This document shows, in pieces, positions 51,721 through 60,631 of a stretch of 64,000 nucleotides of DNA (positions are counted from its first letter, which is position 1; every line of letters begins with the position of its first letter). Made by a program: the position numbers and the translations under genes. The DNA lies in the NCBI RefSeq assembly GCF_021109255.1, contig NZ_JAJODG010000001.1; one strand, 5' to 3'. The notes beneath the pieces are model-generated. The model worked only from the letters and a program-made list of their open reading frames with translations. It had not been told where the DNA came from and searched no databases. This DNA is from Merdimmobilis hominis (GTDB taxonomy: Bacteria; Bacillota; Clostridia; Oscillospirales; Ruminococcaceae).

Positions 51721-51750
51721 AGTATAGCATAGCGGGGAAGGGAAACACAA
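51721..51750 (-). promoter_or_regulatory. Promoter of the riboswitch/importer transcript
   Basis: On the minus strand TTGTGT, 18-base spacer, TATACT. Transcription would start just upstream of the aptamer. Confidence 0.6.
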
Positions 51751-51849
51751 GCGGCAAGGGGATAAAATCCCTAAAACCAAGGGAAACAAAGGGGCTTGGC
51801 CATCCGCCCCAATGGATGGGGCCACACTGTCTTGCAGCGCAGGGCCGAG

Positions 51850-51889
51850 AAAATACCCCGGCCTCTCGGAAGAGGCCAGGGTATTTCGG
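51850..51889 (-). terminator. Intrinsic terminator of the Cys-rich protein gene
   Basis: On the minus strand AAATACCCTGGCCTCT pairs with AGAGGCCGGGGTATTT around TCCG, 13 bases beyond the stop. Confidence 0.85.
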
Positions 51890-51901
51890 AACCATGGCTG
51901 G

Positions 51902-52126
51902 TCAGCAGGAAATGCGCTCAATACAGGCGGCGGTGATTTGGGGCGGAATGCTCCGGGTCATCACACCGTTGTAGTGGATGCACACCCTGTCGCCCACGTG
52001 GAAGCGGCAGGCGCAGTTGGAATGCACCAGGACTTCTTGGTTGGTACAGTGGTCACAGACGCACAGACAGCAGCGCTGCACCCTGCACACGGTTGCACAC
52101 ATGGTGGTGTTGTTGGAGGTCTCCAT
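51902..52126 (-). CDS. Small Cys-rich protein (12 Cys in 74 residues)
   Basis: The 74-residue soluble protein holds 12 cysteines, at 10, 14, 19, 20, 22, 24, 27, 38, 40, 49, 68 and 74, in CxxxC, CCxCxCxxC and CxC spacings. The second half (FHVGDRVCIHYNGVMTRSIPPQI) looks like a small beta-barrel with a VGDRV turn. There is no signal peptide. A metal- or cluster-binding role is plausible; the family is not one I can name. The ATG follows AAGGAGAAGGACA, a good ribosome binding site, and a terminator follows the gene, so it appears to be a real single gene. Confidence 0.75.
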   Translation of the reverse strand: METSNNTTMCATVCRVQRCCLCVCDHCTNQEVLVHSNCACRFHVGDRVCIHYNGVMTRSIPPQITAACIERISC

Positions 52127-52576
52127 TGTCCTTCTCCTTCCTTTGGCGGACTTGGAAATAAGGGGGTGGTCCCTTTATTGGAGGAAATGAACCCAGGCCG
52201 CCTGCTGGCCACGGCCCGGTTCAAAAACAGGGAGATCGCGGGCAGTCTTGTCGGCTTCTGGCGGCAGTGGGGATTTGTACCATTTTAGGAGGCCACAATA
52301 CAGGATATGTGGAAATGGAGAGGGGTGTGTTTGCCCCAGGCGGGACGGGCTGGGCTGAGGAAACCGGAATAGTCCCCTTTTGCCAGAAGACAGGCTCATT
52401 TCAGACTCAATTTCTAGTTTGGCGTTAACTTGCGGCAGGGGAACTTTTTTCTGAGGGAGGCTTCTATCCCAGCAGTGCAGTGGAGGAATACCTTGGGCGG
52501 CGCGGGGGCCTTCCCTGTTTTCACCTGTTGGGGGAAAGGGGGATTGGAGGTTTCTCAAGGCGATGAATCCAAACAA
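52127..52576. other. 450-base intergenic region, no gene supported
   Basis: The region upstream of the Cys-rich gene should hold its promoter, but no convincing pair of boxes is seen. A 33-codon frame at 52187 has GGAGG only two to three bases from its ATG and no family features. No clear hairpins or repeats related to those at 1.6-6.1 kb were found. Confidence 0.35.
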
Positions 52577-52618
52577 AACCCGCCCCTGCCGTGTTAATAC
52601 GGCAGGGGCGGGTTTTAT
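52577..52618 (-). terminator. Intrinsic terminator of the alpha/beta hydrolase gene
   Basis: AAAACCCGCCCCTGCCGT pairs with ACGGCAGGGGCGGGTTTT around a short loop, just beyond the stop. Confidence 0.93.
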
Positions 52619-52621
52619 CCG

Positions 52622-53629
52622 TTAACCTTTGGGCTTTGGGAGCTTTGGCACAAAGGGCATCAATTCTTCGGCGACCACCTGCTGGAACTTCTCTGGCTGC
52701 TCGTACATCATCGAATGGCCACAGCCCTCAAACCAGATCAGCTTTTTGTAAGGCGCTTTGAGAAGGTCATAGTACTCCACTGAAAGCTGGGGGAGCACAA
52801 TCTGGTCGTTGCGGCCCAGGATGTAGATGCAGGGGATGCTAAGGTCCGGGGCTTCCCGCTTCAAATCCACCTCCACGGCCTGCCACCACAGGTTCTTCAT
52901 GGAAAAAGAGGTGGCTTTCAGATACCGGGCCAGGTCAGCCGCCCGGTACTCCTTGGAGGCAAAGGCCGCCCGGAAAATCTTTTTGCGCATCGAGACGTCT
53001 CCGTTCCAGGCGTCCCTGTGGGTCATGGTCAGCCCGAAGCGGAGGATCATGGTGTCCACTGGCTTTTGATAGGGGGGCGGGCCCATCTCCTCCAGCTTGG
53101 AGAGCAGACCGGGGCGATTTTCCTTCTGGGCGAAGTCCAAAAGCTCCTGGTAGGCAATTTCCTCATTGCGGGCCATATCCACCACCTGGCCGGCCCCCAC
53201 ATAGGCATAGAAGAGCTCCGGGGCCTGTTTTACCGCCAGGGTGCCGATCAGGCTGCCCCAGGAATGGCCCAGGAGGAAGATCTTCTCCTTGTGGAAGCGG
53301 CGGCGCAGGTACTCGCTCAATTCGCAGATATCGGAAACAAACTGGCGGATGTTCATGGTCTTCTCATCCAGATCCGGGTCATAGGAGAGGCCGGAGCCCC
53401 GCTGGTCCCAGTTGACCACCACAAAATCCTTCTCCAGCTGGCGGAAAAAGGCGGAGGATATGCTGATAAGGCTCATGCCCGGCCCCCCATGGAGGATGAG
53501 CAGGACTGGCTTTCGCACATTCTCCCCGCGGATGAGGACCCACTGTTTGACGCCGCCCAAGGGGATCTCCTTGAGTTGGGCGATGCCGTATGGGGTCGGT
53601 TGGGGAGGGGTTTTCCGGGAAAAAATCAT
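52622..53629 (-). CDS. Alpha/beta hydrolase (proline iminopeptidase-like)
   Basis: The 335-residue hydrolase has the oxyanion motif HGGPG (about 47-51), DQRGSG, the nucleophile elbow GHSWGS (Ser near 123), the acid Asp in GRNDQIV and the catalytic His in GCGHSMM near the end. The HGGPG/DQRGxG pair points to the S33 prolyl aminopeptidase group, though many relatives hydrolyse esters. The ATG at 53629 has AGGTGG nine bases upstream; a GTG at 53641 overlaps it. It follows cinA by 37 bases on the same strand with no terminator between them. Confidence 0.88.
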   Translation of the reverse strand: MIFSRKTPPQPTPYGIAQLKEIPLGGVKQWVLIRGENVRKPVLLILHGGPGMSLISISSAFFRQLEKDFVVVNWDQRGSGLSYDPDLDEKTMNIRQFVSDICELSEYLRRRFHKEKIFLLGHSWGSLIGTLAVKQAPELFYAYVGAGQVVDMARNEEIAYQELLDFAQKENRPGLLSKLEEMGPPPYQKPVDTMILRFGLTMTHRDAWNGDVSMRKKIFRAAFASKEYRAADLARYLKATSFSMKNLWWQAVEVDLKREAPDLSIPCIYILGRNDQIVLPQLSVEYYDLLKAPYKKLIWFEGCGHSMMYEQPEKFQQVVAEELMPFVPKLPKPKG

Positions 53630-53666
53630 GGAGTTATCCACCTATTCTTGTTGATTGGTTGAATAT

Positions 53667-54920
53667 TTACGGTTTCATGCGGGCGGTGAGCAGCGCCTGG
53701 TACAGGGCGTGGGAAGAGGCCATATAGCGGATGTCCTCCCGCAGGGTAGTGGAGAACCGGGCCAGGTGAAGTTCAAACACCTCTTCCCGCCAGGGGCTGG
53801 AGACGCAGAGATAGACAAGGCCCACCGGCTTTTCCGCCGTACCGCCTCCTGGGCCGGCGATGCCAGTGGTGGAGACCCCGATGTCTGCGCCGCAGAGGCT
53901 GCGGATGCCCCGGGCCATCTCCAGGGCGGTCTCCCGGCTGACGGCGCCGTGCTGAACCAAAGTCCCGTGGGAGACGCCCAGCAGTTTTTCTTTGATCTCA
54001 TTGGAATAGCTGACCACCCCGCCGTCCAGCACCGCAGAGGAACCGGGGACTTCGGTGATCCGCTTGGAGATGTAGCCGCCGGTGCAGCTTTCCGCTGTGG
54101 CGATCTTTAGGCCCCGCTGGGTAAGCTCTTTCACCAAAGCGTCCTGCAAGCCGGCCACATTGACCCCATAAATGGCCTTGGGGTCGAGAATCGCCCGCAC
54201 CTTGGCCTCCATGGGGTCGATGAGGGCGTTGGCCTCTGCCTCATCTTTGGCTTTAGCGGTGATCCGCAGGGTGACTTCCCCCATTTTGGCATAGGGGGCC
54301 AGGGTGGGATTGCGGCTCCCAGTCATCAGGTCCTTGAGGAGGTATTCCACCGTGGATTCCCCTACCCCGAAGACATGCAATGTCCGGGAGAGGAGGATCT
54401 GCCCCGATTTTTCCATCAGGTAAGGAATCACCGAATTCTCCATCATCGGCTGCATCTCCTTGGGAGGGCCGGGCATCAGGACGGCGATTTTACCGTCCCC
54501 CTCCACAATGAGGCCGGGGGCGGTGCCATTGGGGTTGGGCAGCACAGTGGCGCCCTCTGGCATGGCGGCCTGTTTCAGGTTGTTTTCGGTCATGCCGTGG
54601 CCCAGGGCTGCAAACCGGTTTTTGAGGATGGTGAGCTGTTCCTCGGTGGTGACCATCTCCCGGCCAAAGTACTGGGCCACCGTCTCCTTGGTCAGGTCGT
54701 CATAGGTGGGGCCAAGGCCGCCGGTGGTCAGAACCAGGTCACAGCGGGAGAACGCCTCCCCCAGGGCGGTTTTCAGCCGTTCTGGGTTGTCCCCCACCAC
54801 CGTTTGATGGTATACTTCGATGCCCATCTGGGCCAATTTTTGCGCCAAAAACGCTGCATTGGTGTTGACGATATCCCCCAGCAGCAGCTCGGTTCCAATG
54901 CATAGGATTTCCGCTTTCAT
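53667..54920 (-). CDS. cinA: CinA-family protein (competence/damage-inducible, NMN deamidase-type C-terminal domain)
   Basis: The 417-residue protein has the N-terminal MoCF-like domain (CIGTELLLGDIVNTNA, TTGGLGPTYDDLTKE) and the C-terminal CinA/PncC domain (TAESCTGGYISKRIT near 262, STTGIAGPGGGT near 345). The PncC domain deamidates nicotinamide mononucleotide in NAD recycling, and the N-terminal domain can act on ADP-ribose in some species. The length is normal. The ATG at 54920 follows GGGGG; a TTG nine bases earlier is less likely. It is probably co-transcribed with the alpha/beta hydrolase gene. Confidence 0.95.
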   Translation of the reverse strand: MKAEILCIGTELLLGDIVNTNAAFLAQKLAQMGIEVYHQTVVGDNPERLKTALGEAFSRCDLVLTTGGLGPTYDDLTKETVAQYFGREMVTTEEQLTILKNRFAALGHGMTENNLKQAAMPEGATVLPNPNGTAPGLIVEGDGKIAVLMPGPPKEMQPMMENSVIPYLMEKSGQILLSRTLHVFGVGESTVEYLLKDLMTGSRNPTLAPYAKMGEVTLRITAKAKDEAEANALIDPMEAKVRAILDPKAIYGVNVAGLQDALVKELTQRGLKIATAESCTGGYISKRITEVPGSSAVLDGGVVSYSNEIKEKLLGVSHGTLVQHGAVSRETALEMARGIRSLCGADIGVSTTGIAGPGGGTAEKPVGLVYLCVSSPWREEVFELHLARFSTTLREDIRYMASSHALYQALLTARMKP

Positions 54921-55080
54921 ATAAGACAAACCCCCTTGTTCGGTGAAACTGGAATACTTTTATGATAGTCAAAACCCGGGGATAATTCAACTGTTTTTTC
55001 TGACCTTGGAAAATTGGGGGCTTTCCGGGGAAAGTATCCGCCGCCTTTTTCCAGTTTGCGCAAACTTTGTGCAAACTTTA

Positions 55081-55089
55081 TGCTATAAT
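55081..55089 (+). promoter_or_regulatory. Extended -10 promoter (TGCTATAAT) of the flavoprotein gene
   Basis: TG-C-TATAAT lies 63 bases ahead of the start. A tandem GCAAACTTTGT/GCAAACTTTAT repeat sits just upstream in place of a clear -35 box. Confidence 0.55.
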
Positions 55090-55151
55090 GGAGCCAAAGA
55101 AGGGGGAGAGAACCCCACGCCCCAAAAGGAACGCAGAAAGGATGAACACAG

Positions 55152-55727
55152 ATGAAAGTAGTGGCATTTAACGGGAGCCCCCGCAAAAACGGGAACACCT
55201 ACCACGCGCTGAAAACCGTCTGCCAGGTGCTGGAGCAAAACGGCATCGAGACCGAGATCGTCCAGGTGGGCGGCAAGCTGCTGTGGGGCTGCCAGGGCTG
55301 CAATGGCTGCCGGGAGAACCCAGAGCACCGCTGTATCCTGGGGGATGACGGGATGAATGGCTTTTTTGACAAAATGGTGGAGGCCGACGGCATCCTCATC
55401 GGGTCGCCGGTGTATTACGGCAACGTCTCCACCGAGACCAAAGCCCTCATCGACCGGTGCGGCATGTTGGCTGGGGCCAACGGCGCGGCCCTCAAGCGGA
55501 AGGTGGGCGCCCCAGTCATCGCCGTGCGGCGGGCGGGTTCCAACTTCACCTATGCGGCCATCAACTACTTCTTCGGCATCTCTCAGATGATCATCCCAAC
55601 TTCACGGTACTGGAATATGACCCTGGCTCTGAACGAAGGGGACTATGAGAAGGATGCCGAGGGCATCGAGACCTTCCGGGTGCTGGGGGAAAATATGGCC
55701 TGGCTGCTGAAAAAATTGGAGGATTAA
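55152..55727 (+). CDS. Iron-sulfur flavoprotein-like NAD(P)H-dependent reductase
   Basis: The 191-residue flavodoxin-fold protein has the FMN phosphate loop FNGSPRKNGNT (6-16) and SPVYYGNVS. A compact cysteine motif, Cys47-x2-Cys50-x2-Cys53-x7-Cys61 (GCQGCNGC...C), fits the pattern of archaeal and clostridial iron-sulfur flavoproteins (Isf), which bind a 4Fe-4S cluster next to FMN. It may pass electrons between ferredoxin and a small acceptor. AAAGGATG precedes the ATG. The lipoprotein gene follows after three bases, so the two are co-translated from one message. Confidence 0.88.
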   Translation: MKVVAFNGSPRKNGNTYHALKTVCQVLEQNGIETEIVQVGGKLLWGCQGCNGCRENPEHRCILGDDGMNGFFDKMVEADGILIGSPVYYGNVSTETKALIDRCGMLAGANGAALKRKVGAPVIAVRRAGSNFTYAAINYFFGISQMIIPTSRYWNMTLALNEGDYEKDAEGIETFRVLGENMAWLLKKLED

Positions 55728-55730
55728 CAT

Positions 55731-57497
55731 ATGAAGAGAATCAATCGGCGGCTGGCCGCCTTGCTTCTATCCACCCTTTTGGCGGCTGGTGCCCTGGGCG
55801 GCTGCCAGCAGCCAGGCGGAGGCTCCGGCGACGCCCAAAGTTCTTCCGAAGGCGCAAGCTCCAGCGGGCAGCAGCCCGCTGCCATCCCAGAGGAGGACTA
55901 TCAATCCCTGTGGGAGAGCACCGTCTGCATCGCTTCCAAGCACCTTTTGGAGGATGACTTTTCCTCTCCCCAGGAGGTTGACAGCTATGCGGCCCTCAAT
56001 TATATTGTGGAACAAATGGAGGCCACCGGCACCGCCGAACCCTACCGGGTGCCCGGTGAGGGGCTGGATGAATGGGTCATCCCCGAGGATGTGGTATTCC
56101 AGCAGGCACAGCAGTATTTCGGCGACCAGCTGGAGGAGAATCTGAAGTCCCTGGGGGAGCTTGGCTGGTACAACCCGGAGGAGAAAACTTTTAACACCTG
56201 GGTCAACGGCTCCTATCCCAATGGCGGCTACCCCTACGGCAGCTATAAGGTGGGGGAGAACGACCTCTATGTGGCTATCCGGGAGGCAGCAGACAACGGT
56301 GACGGCACGGTCACGGTGGTGCTGGAGGACTATAACCGGCTGAAAAAAACCGATAAGGCGGGGGAGAAACTGCAAAAGATCCACGAGCTGACCCTGCGGG
56401 CTGGGGAGGAGGGCGGCTGGCAGATTGTCAGCAAGTCCAGCTACCTGGTCAACCAGCCGGAGATCAAGACCGGCGGCTTTTCACCTTTGACTTCCCTGGG
56501 CGGCCTGACGGCGGAGGATTTGGCAAATGCAGGGGTCACTCTCGTCACTTGGGGTGAGGACCTTCTGCTCTGGTCCACCGACTACAGCCAAAGGGAACCG
56601 GAGACCTATTGCCTCCTCCTGGGGCCGGATGGAGAGGTGAAGGGGGAGACCACCTTCACCTACAGCGACATCAACGACCACCTCTTCGACGTCACCCCCT
56701 ATGGGGAGGATATGGCCTTCTATTTCCGGGAGGGGGAAGGGGTTAAAATCGTGGTACTGGACAAAAATTTCCAAAAGGTCAAGACCATAGACAACCTGTC
56801 CCAGTTGGTGGGGGAAGAACTGTATTTTGAGACGGTCGCCCTCTCCCCCGACGGCCAGACCTTGGCGTTTGTGGGCGATGCCGGCCTTTACACCGTGGAT
56901 CTGGCCACCGGGGAGAAGACCCTGCGGGGTGCCCATCCCAAGCTTTCCACCGGCCCCAGCCCAGGGCAGGCGGGGGACATGTACAAAGGCATTATCTTCC
57001 TGGACAACACCCGGCTGATGGCCCGACGGGTCTCCTATGAAGCAGGGCCGGGCTACGGCTACTTCGATTTGGGGAAAAACACGGTGCAGCTTATCGACAT
57101 CCCCGTAGGCTATACCACCAGCGATTACTTTGACCGGGACGGCTTCACCGTGGTTCGGTACCAGGAGGGACAGCTGCCCACATTGGTACAGCGGTACCGG
57201 TTTGACAGCGGCGCTTTCACCGTCTATGAGGTGCCTTACACCGGCATAATCCCCGACCCGGTCGCCTTTGGGGAGATGGCCTATTACTTTGGCCAGAAGA
57301 ATGGGGAAACCCGCCTCTACGCCCTCAACCTGGCCACCGGCCAGGCAGTGGACACTGGGGTCTGGGTCACCGGGGCGCAGACCCGCATCGCCGCCGTCAC
57401 CGAGGACAACCGGGTGCTGTTTTCCTACAGCGCGCCGGCTGGCGGGGGGATTGGCATCACCGAAGCCCGCCTTGGGATAGAAGGATTGGGAATGTGA
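55731..57497 (+). CDS. Large predicted lipoprotein with beta-propeller-like C-terminal half
   Basis: The 588-residue protein has a lipoprotein signal with lipobox ALGGC (Cys25) and a Ser/Gly-rich linker. The C-terminal half (from about 265) contains repeated strand-turn units such as LSPDGQTLAFVGDAGLYTVDLATGEK and RLYALNLATGQ (each shortened here), like a PQQ/WD-type propeller. The N-terminal part looks like a small extracytoplasmic domain. No catalytic motif is visible. It starts three bases after the flavoprotein stop. A role on the outer membrane face is inferred; the function is unknown. Confidence 0.75.
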   Translation: MKRINRRLAALLLSTLLAAGALGGCQQPGGGSGDAQSSSEGASSSGQQPAAIPEEDYQSLWESTVCIASKHLLEDDFSSPQEVDSYAALNYIVEQMEATGTAEPYRVPGEGLDEWVIPEDVVFQQAQQYFGDQLEENLKSLGELGWYNPEEKTFNTWVNGSYPNGGYPYGSYKVGENDLYVAIREAADNGDGTVTVVLEDYNRLKKTDKAGEKLQKIHELTLRAGEEGGWQIVSKSSYLVNQPEIKTGGFSPLTSLGGLTAEDLANAGVTLVTWGEDLLLWSTDYSQREPETYCLLLGPDGEVKGETTFTYSDINDHLFDVTPYGEDMAFYFREGEGVKIVVLDKNFQKVKTIDNLSQLVGEELYFETVALSPDGQTLAFVGDAGLYTVDLATGEKTLRGAHPKLSTGPSPGQAGDMYKGIIFLDNTRLMARRVSYEAGPGYGYFDLGKNTVQLIDIPVGYTTSDYFDRDGFTVVRYQEGQLPTLVQRYRFDSGAFTVYEVPYTGIIPDPVAFGEMAYYFGQKNGETRLYALNLATGQAVDTGVWVTGAQTRIAAVTEDNRVLFSYSAPAGGGIGITEARLGIEGLGM

Positions 57498-57517
57498 TAC
57501 TTTCATCATTTAAACAG

Positions 57518-57546
57518 TTGAAATTATAAGGATTCCGTACTATACT
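57518..57546 (+). promoter_or_regulatory. Sigma-A-type promoter of pepD
   Basis: TTGAAA, 17-base spacer, TATACT, 46 bases ahead of the start codon. Confidence 0.7.
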
Positions 57547-57592
57547 GGTAGACAAGATTATTCAATTTTCTTTGAGAAAGGAAGGACAGAAT

Positions 57593-59047
57593 ATGGAATA
57601 CATCACCAAAGGCTACCAACCGGAAGACGCCCTGCGTTATTTTGAGGAGATCGCCCAGATCCCCCACGGCTCCTACAATGAGGAGGCCGTCAGCCAATAC
57701 CTGGTGGACTTCGCCGCCGCCCACGGCATCGAGTGCTACCGGGATGAGCTGTTCAACGTCTTTATGAAGAAACCCGGCTCCAAGGGCTGTGAAAACCTGC
57801 CTCCCATCCTCATCCAAGGCCATACCGACATGGTTTGTGAGAAAAACAACGACACCGTCCACGACTTCACCAAGGATCCTCTGAAGCTGCGGATTGAGGA
57901 CGGCTGGCTGAAGGCCTCCGGCACCACCCTGGGCGCGGACAACGCCAATGCCGTGGTGTACATGATGGCCCTCTTGGCCCGCAACGACCTGAAACACCCG
58001 CCGTTGGAGTGCCTCTTCACCGTCCGGGAGGAAGTGGGCCTGGAAGGCGCCTTCGGTTTTGATTGCAGCCGCATCTCCGCCAAACGGCTGCTCAACATGG
58101 ATGCCGGCCCCGAGGGGTATGTGCTTGTAAGCGCTGCCGGCGGTTTGGGCGTCACCATTGAGAAGCCCAACCACTGGATCCCCTTTGCCGGTGCCTCCTT
58201 GGCTTTGCGGGTCCGCGGCCTGGACGGCGGCCATTCCGGCTCCTGCATCCACCAGGAGAAGGGAAACTCCAACAAGATCATGGCCCGCGTCCTTCACGAG
58301 ATCAAAAAGGAATGCGCCATCTCCCTGATCAATGTGGACGGCGGCTCCAAGATGAACGCCATCCCCCGGGAGTGCGATGTCCTCGCCGCCCTGCCTGCCG
58401 ACCAGCTGGGCAAAGCGGTACAGATCGCCAAGAAAGTGGAGGCGGAGGTCAAGGCTGAACTGGCGGTCACCGACGCCGGATTCCGCCTGGAGGTGGAGGA
58501 GAACCCCGCCCACGGGGATCGGATGTTCTGCCCTGGCTGCTCTGCCGAGCTGATTGATTTGATGTATCTGCTCCCCTACGGCGTGCGCACCATGAGCATG
58601 GAGATCCCCGGCCTGGTCATCTGCTCGGTCAACGAAGCGGTGGTCAAGACCGAGGAGGAGAAGGTGGTCATCACCATGTTTATCCGCTCGGCGGATGGCA
58701 CCATCAAGGCCAACCTGGGCGAGGAGATCTGTACCCTGGCGGAGAAATACGGCGCTTCCCACAGCTACTACTCCGACTTCCCCGGCTGGAAGTATGAGAA
58801 GGACTCCGCCTTCCGCCAGATCTGCATGGATGTTTATAAGAAGCAGACCGGCGAAGACCTGGTCATTAAAGCGGTCCACGGCGGATTGGAGTGCGGCGTC
58901 TTCAAAGACCGCATCCCCGACCTGGACATCGTCACCATGGGCCCCTTGGCCATGGGTGCCCACACCCCGGAGGAGAAGCTGAACCTGGCTTCTTTCGAGC
59001 GGGTCTGGAACTTCCTGGTGGAACTCCTGGAGACCTTGTGCAAATAG
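57593..59047 (+). CDS. pepD: Aminoacyl-histidine dipeptidase (PepD, M20 family)
   Basis: The 484-residue cytosolic zinc dipeptidase cleaves dipeptides such as Xaa-His and has the PepD layout with a large lid domain. Metal-site motifs are QGHTDMVCEK (His and Asp near 75-77), TTLGADNANAV (bridging Asp near 114), REEVGLEGA (Glu pair near 144) and NMDAGPEG. The C-terminal AVHGGLECGVF and TMGPLAMGAHTPEEKL complete the active site. The ATG at 57593 follows AAAGGAAGG; the upstream start adds seven residues over that site. It has its own promoter and terminator. Confidence 0.95.
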   Translation: MEYITKGYQPEDALRYFEEIAQIPHGSYNEEAVSQYLVDFAAAHGIECYRDELFNVFMKKPGSKGCENLPPILIQGHTDMVCEKNNDTVHDFTKDPLKLRIEDGWLKASGTTLGADNANAVVYMMALLARNDLKHPPLECLFTVREEVGLEGAFGFDCSRISAKRLLNMDAGPEGYVLVSAAGGLGVTIEKPNHWIPFAGASLALRVRGLDGGHSGSCIHQEKGNSNKIMARVLHEIKKECAISLINVDGGSKMNAIPRECDVLAALPADQLGKAVQIAKKVEAEVKAELAVTDAGFRLEVEENPAHGDRMFCPGCSAELIDLMYLLPYGVRTMSMEIPGLVICSVNEAVVKTEEEKVVITMFIRSADGTIKANLGEEICTLAEKYGASHSYYSDFPGWKYEKDSAFRQICMDVYKKQTGEDLVIKAVHGGLECGVFKDRIPDLDIVTMGPLAMGAHTPEEKLNLASFERVWNFLVELLETLCK

Positions 59048-59063
59048 TTTTCCCAGAATTGCA

Positions 59064-59100
59064 GCATCCCCCGAGGCATCCTGCCCCGGGGGATTTTTCT
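59064..59100 (+). terminator. Intrinsic terminator of pepD
   Basis: CATCCCCCG-AGG pairs with CC-CGGGGGAT and is followed by TTTTT. Confidence 0.88.
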
Positions 59101-59155
59101 GTTGGGAGCCGGAAATGGGTTCTTGTGAACATCCGGTGAAAATTTCCGGCTTTTG

Positions 59156-59184
59156 TTGGAAATCGCCGCTCTTTTTGTTATAAT
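59156..59184 (+). promoter_or_regulatory. Sigma-A-type promoter of the second carboxypeptidase gene
   Basis: TTGGAA, 17-base spacer, TATAAT, 82 bases ahead of the start codon. Confidence 0.7.
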
Positions 59185-59266
59185 GGACAAAGACCTTGTC
59201 CTGCACGAATCATTCATCTTCCTCCTCTGGGAGGGGGTCTTGCCGATACAAAGAGGAATTAGAACC

Positions 59267-60631
59267 ATGCGAAAAATTACAGCAATTCTGCTGGCGGTGC
59301 TGCTGCCGGTTTGGCTGGCAATCGGAGCATTTGCCGCCGACACCGCCCCGCCTGCCCTGGAATCCACTGCCGCCATTTTGATGGATGCTCAAACTGGGCA
59401 GATCCTCTATGGGAAAAACATGGAGGAACAGCGCTATCCCGCTAGCATCACCAAGATTATGACGGTGCTGCTGGCTTTGGAGAACCTCCAGCTCACCGAC
59501 CAGGCCACCGTCAGCGAGGACGCGGCCATCCAGTATTATGACGTCACCCACATCGGCTTGGTGCCGGGGGAGACGGTCACAGTAGAGCAGATGGTCTATG
59601 CCGCCATGTTGATGAGCGCCAACGACGCCTGCAATGTCCTGGCGGAAAAAGTGGCGGGCAGCCAGGAGGACTTTGCCCAGATGATGAACGACCGGGCCCA
59701 AAAGATCGGGGCAACCGGCACCCATTTCACCAATCCCAGCGGCCTGCCGGAGGACGACCATTACACCACCGCCAAGGATATGGCCCTCATCACCCGGGAA
59801 GCGCTGCAAAATGCGGAATTTACCAAGGTATTTGGCACTTTGAGCTACACCATGGAACCCACCGATAAAAACACCGAAGCCCGCCCCTTTATCAACCAAA
59901 GCGATATGATGAAGAAAAACAGCCCCTATTACTGTGAGGGGATCGTGGGCGGCAAGCTGGGCTGGACAGAGGAAGCGGGCAACACCATGGTCACAGTGGC
60001 CCAGCGGGACGGCCGGGAATTGATCTGCGTGGTGCTGGACTGCGCCAGCAGCGCAGGCAAATACAAAGACACACAAGCTCTTTTGGACTATGGGTTTGGC
60101 AGCTTTTCCCCTGCTACCATCAAACGTTCCATGATGGGCACCCACAAGGTGGAGATCCAGAAAAACGGCAAAACCTCCGCCACAGTGGACTGCTTGGCAG
60201 AAAACGATTTCACCTTCCTCCTCCACAATTCGCTGAGCCAGCAGGATGTCTCCATCACCTATGGCCCTCCTGCGGTAGTGGCCGAAGGCCAGGAGGTGGA
60301 CTGGAACATCTATTTCTCCCTGCCGGAGGATACCTCTGTGATGTACCCAGTGCTGGGGCAGGTGGCCATCCAGCAGGACCAGACCTTGCTTCTCTCCGAA
60401 AGCGGGGAGGGAGGCACCTGGGAAGGGATCCTCTGGCTCCTTCAGGAGACTGGGCGGTTGCTCCTCACCATGGCCATTGGTGCCCTTATCCTTTTTGTGG
60501 TCATTACCATCCTTTTGTTGATCCGCAAGTGGATGGTTCTGCGCAACCGCAAAAAGCACCGGAAGATGCTGCTGCAAAAGCGGGCAGAATTGGAGCGCCT
60601 GCGCCGCAAACAATATGATATCAAACTGTAA
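59267..60631 (+). CDS. D-alanyl-D-alanine carboxypeptidase (DacF/PBP5-like) with KLG motif
   Basis: The 454-residue protein has a signal peptide (about 1-22, ending AFA), then an S11 transpeptidase-like domain with SITK (Ser nucleophile near 58) and SAN in MSANDAC. The third motif reads KLG (GGKLGWTEEAG) where KTG is expected. A PBP5_C-like beta domain follows, and then, unusually, a membrane helix near 410-430 with a basic cytoplasmic tail, so the protein is anchored at the C-terminus. It trims pentapeptides in the wall. The ATG at 59267 follows AGAGGAA; the longer open frame starts before the promoter -10 box. Confidence 0.9.
   Translation: MRKITAILLAVLLPVWLAIGAFAADTAPPALESTAAILMDAQTGQILYGKNMEEQRYPASITKIMTVLLALENLQLTDQATVSEDAAIQYYDVTHIGLVPGETVTVEQMVYAAMLMSANDACNVLAEKVAGSQEDFAQMMNDRAQKIGATGTHFTNPSGLPEDDHYTTAKDMALITREALQNAEFTKVFGTLSYTMEPTDKNTEARPFINQSDMMKKNSPYYCEGIVGGKLGWTEEAGNTMVTVAQRDGRELICVVLDCASSAGKYKDTQALLDYGFGSFSPATIKRSMMGTHKVEIQKNGKTSATVDCLAENDFTFLLHNSLSQQDVSITYGPPAVVAEGQEVDWNIYFSLPEDTSVMYPVLGQVAIQQDQTLLLSESGEGGTWEGILWLLQETGRLLLTMAIGALILFVVITILLLIRKWMVLRNRKKHRKMLLQKRAELERLRRKQYDIKL

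Noticed and set aside
52187..52288. 33-codon reading frame with GGAGG nearby
   Set aside because: The ribosome binding site is only two to three bases from the ATG and the product has no recognisable feature.
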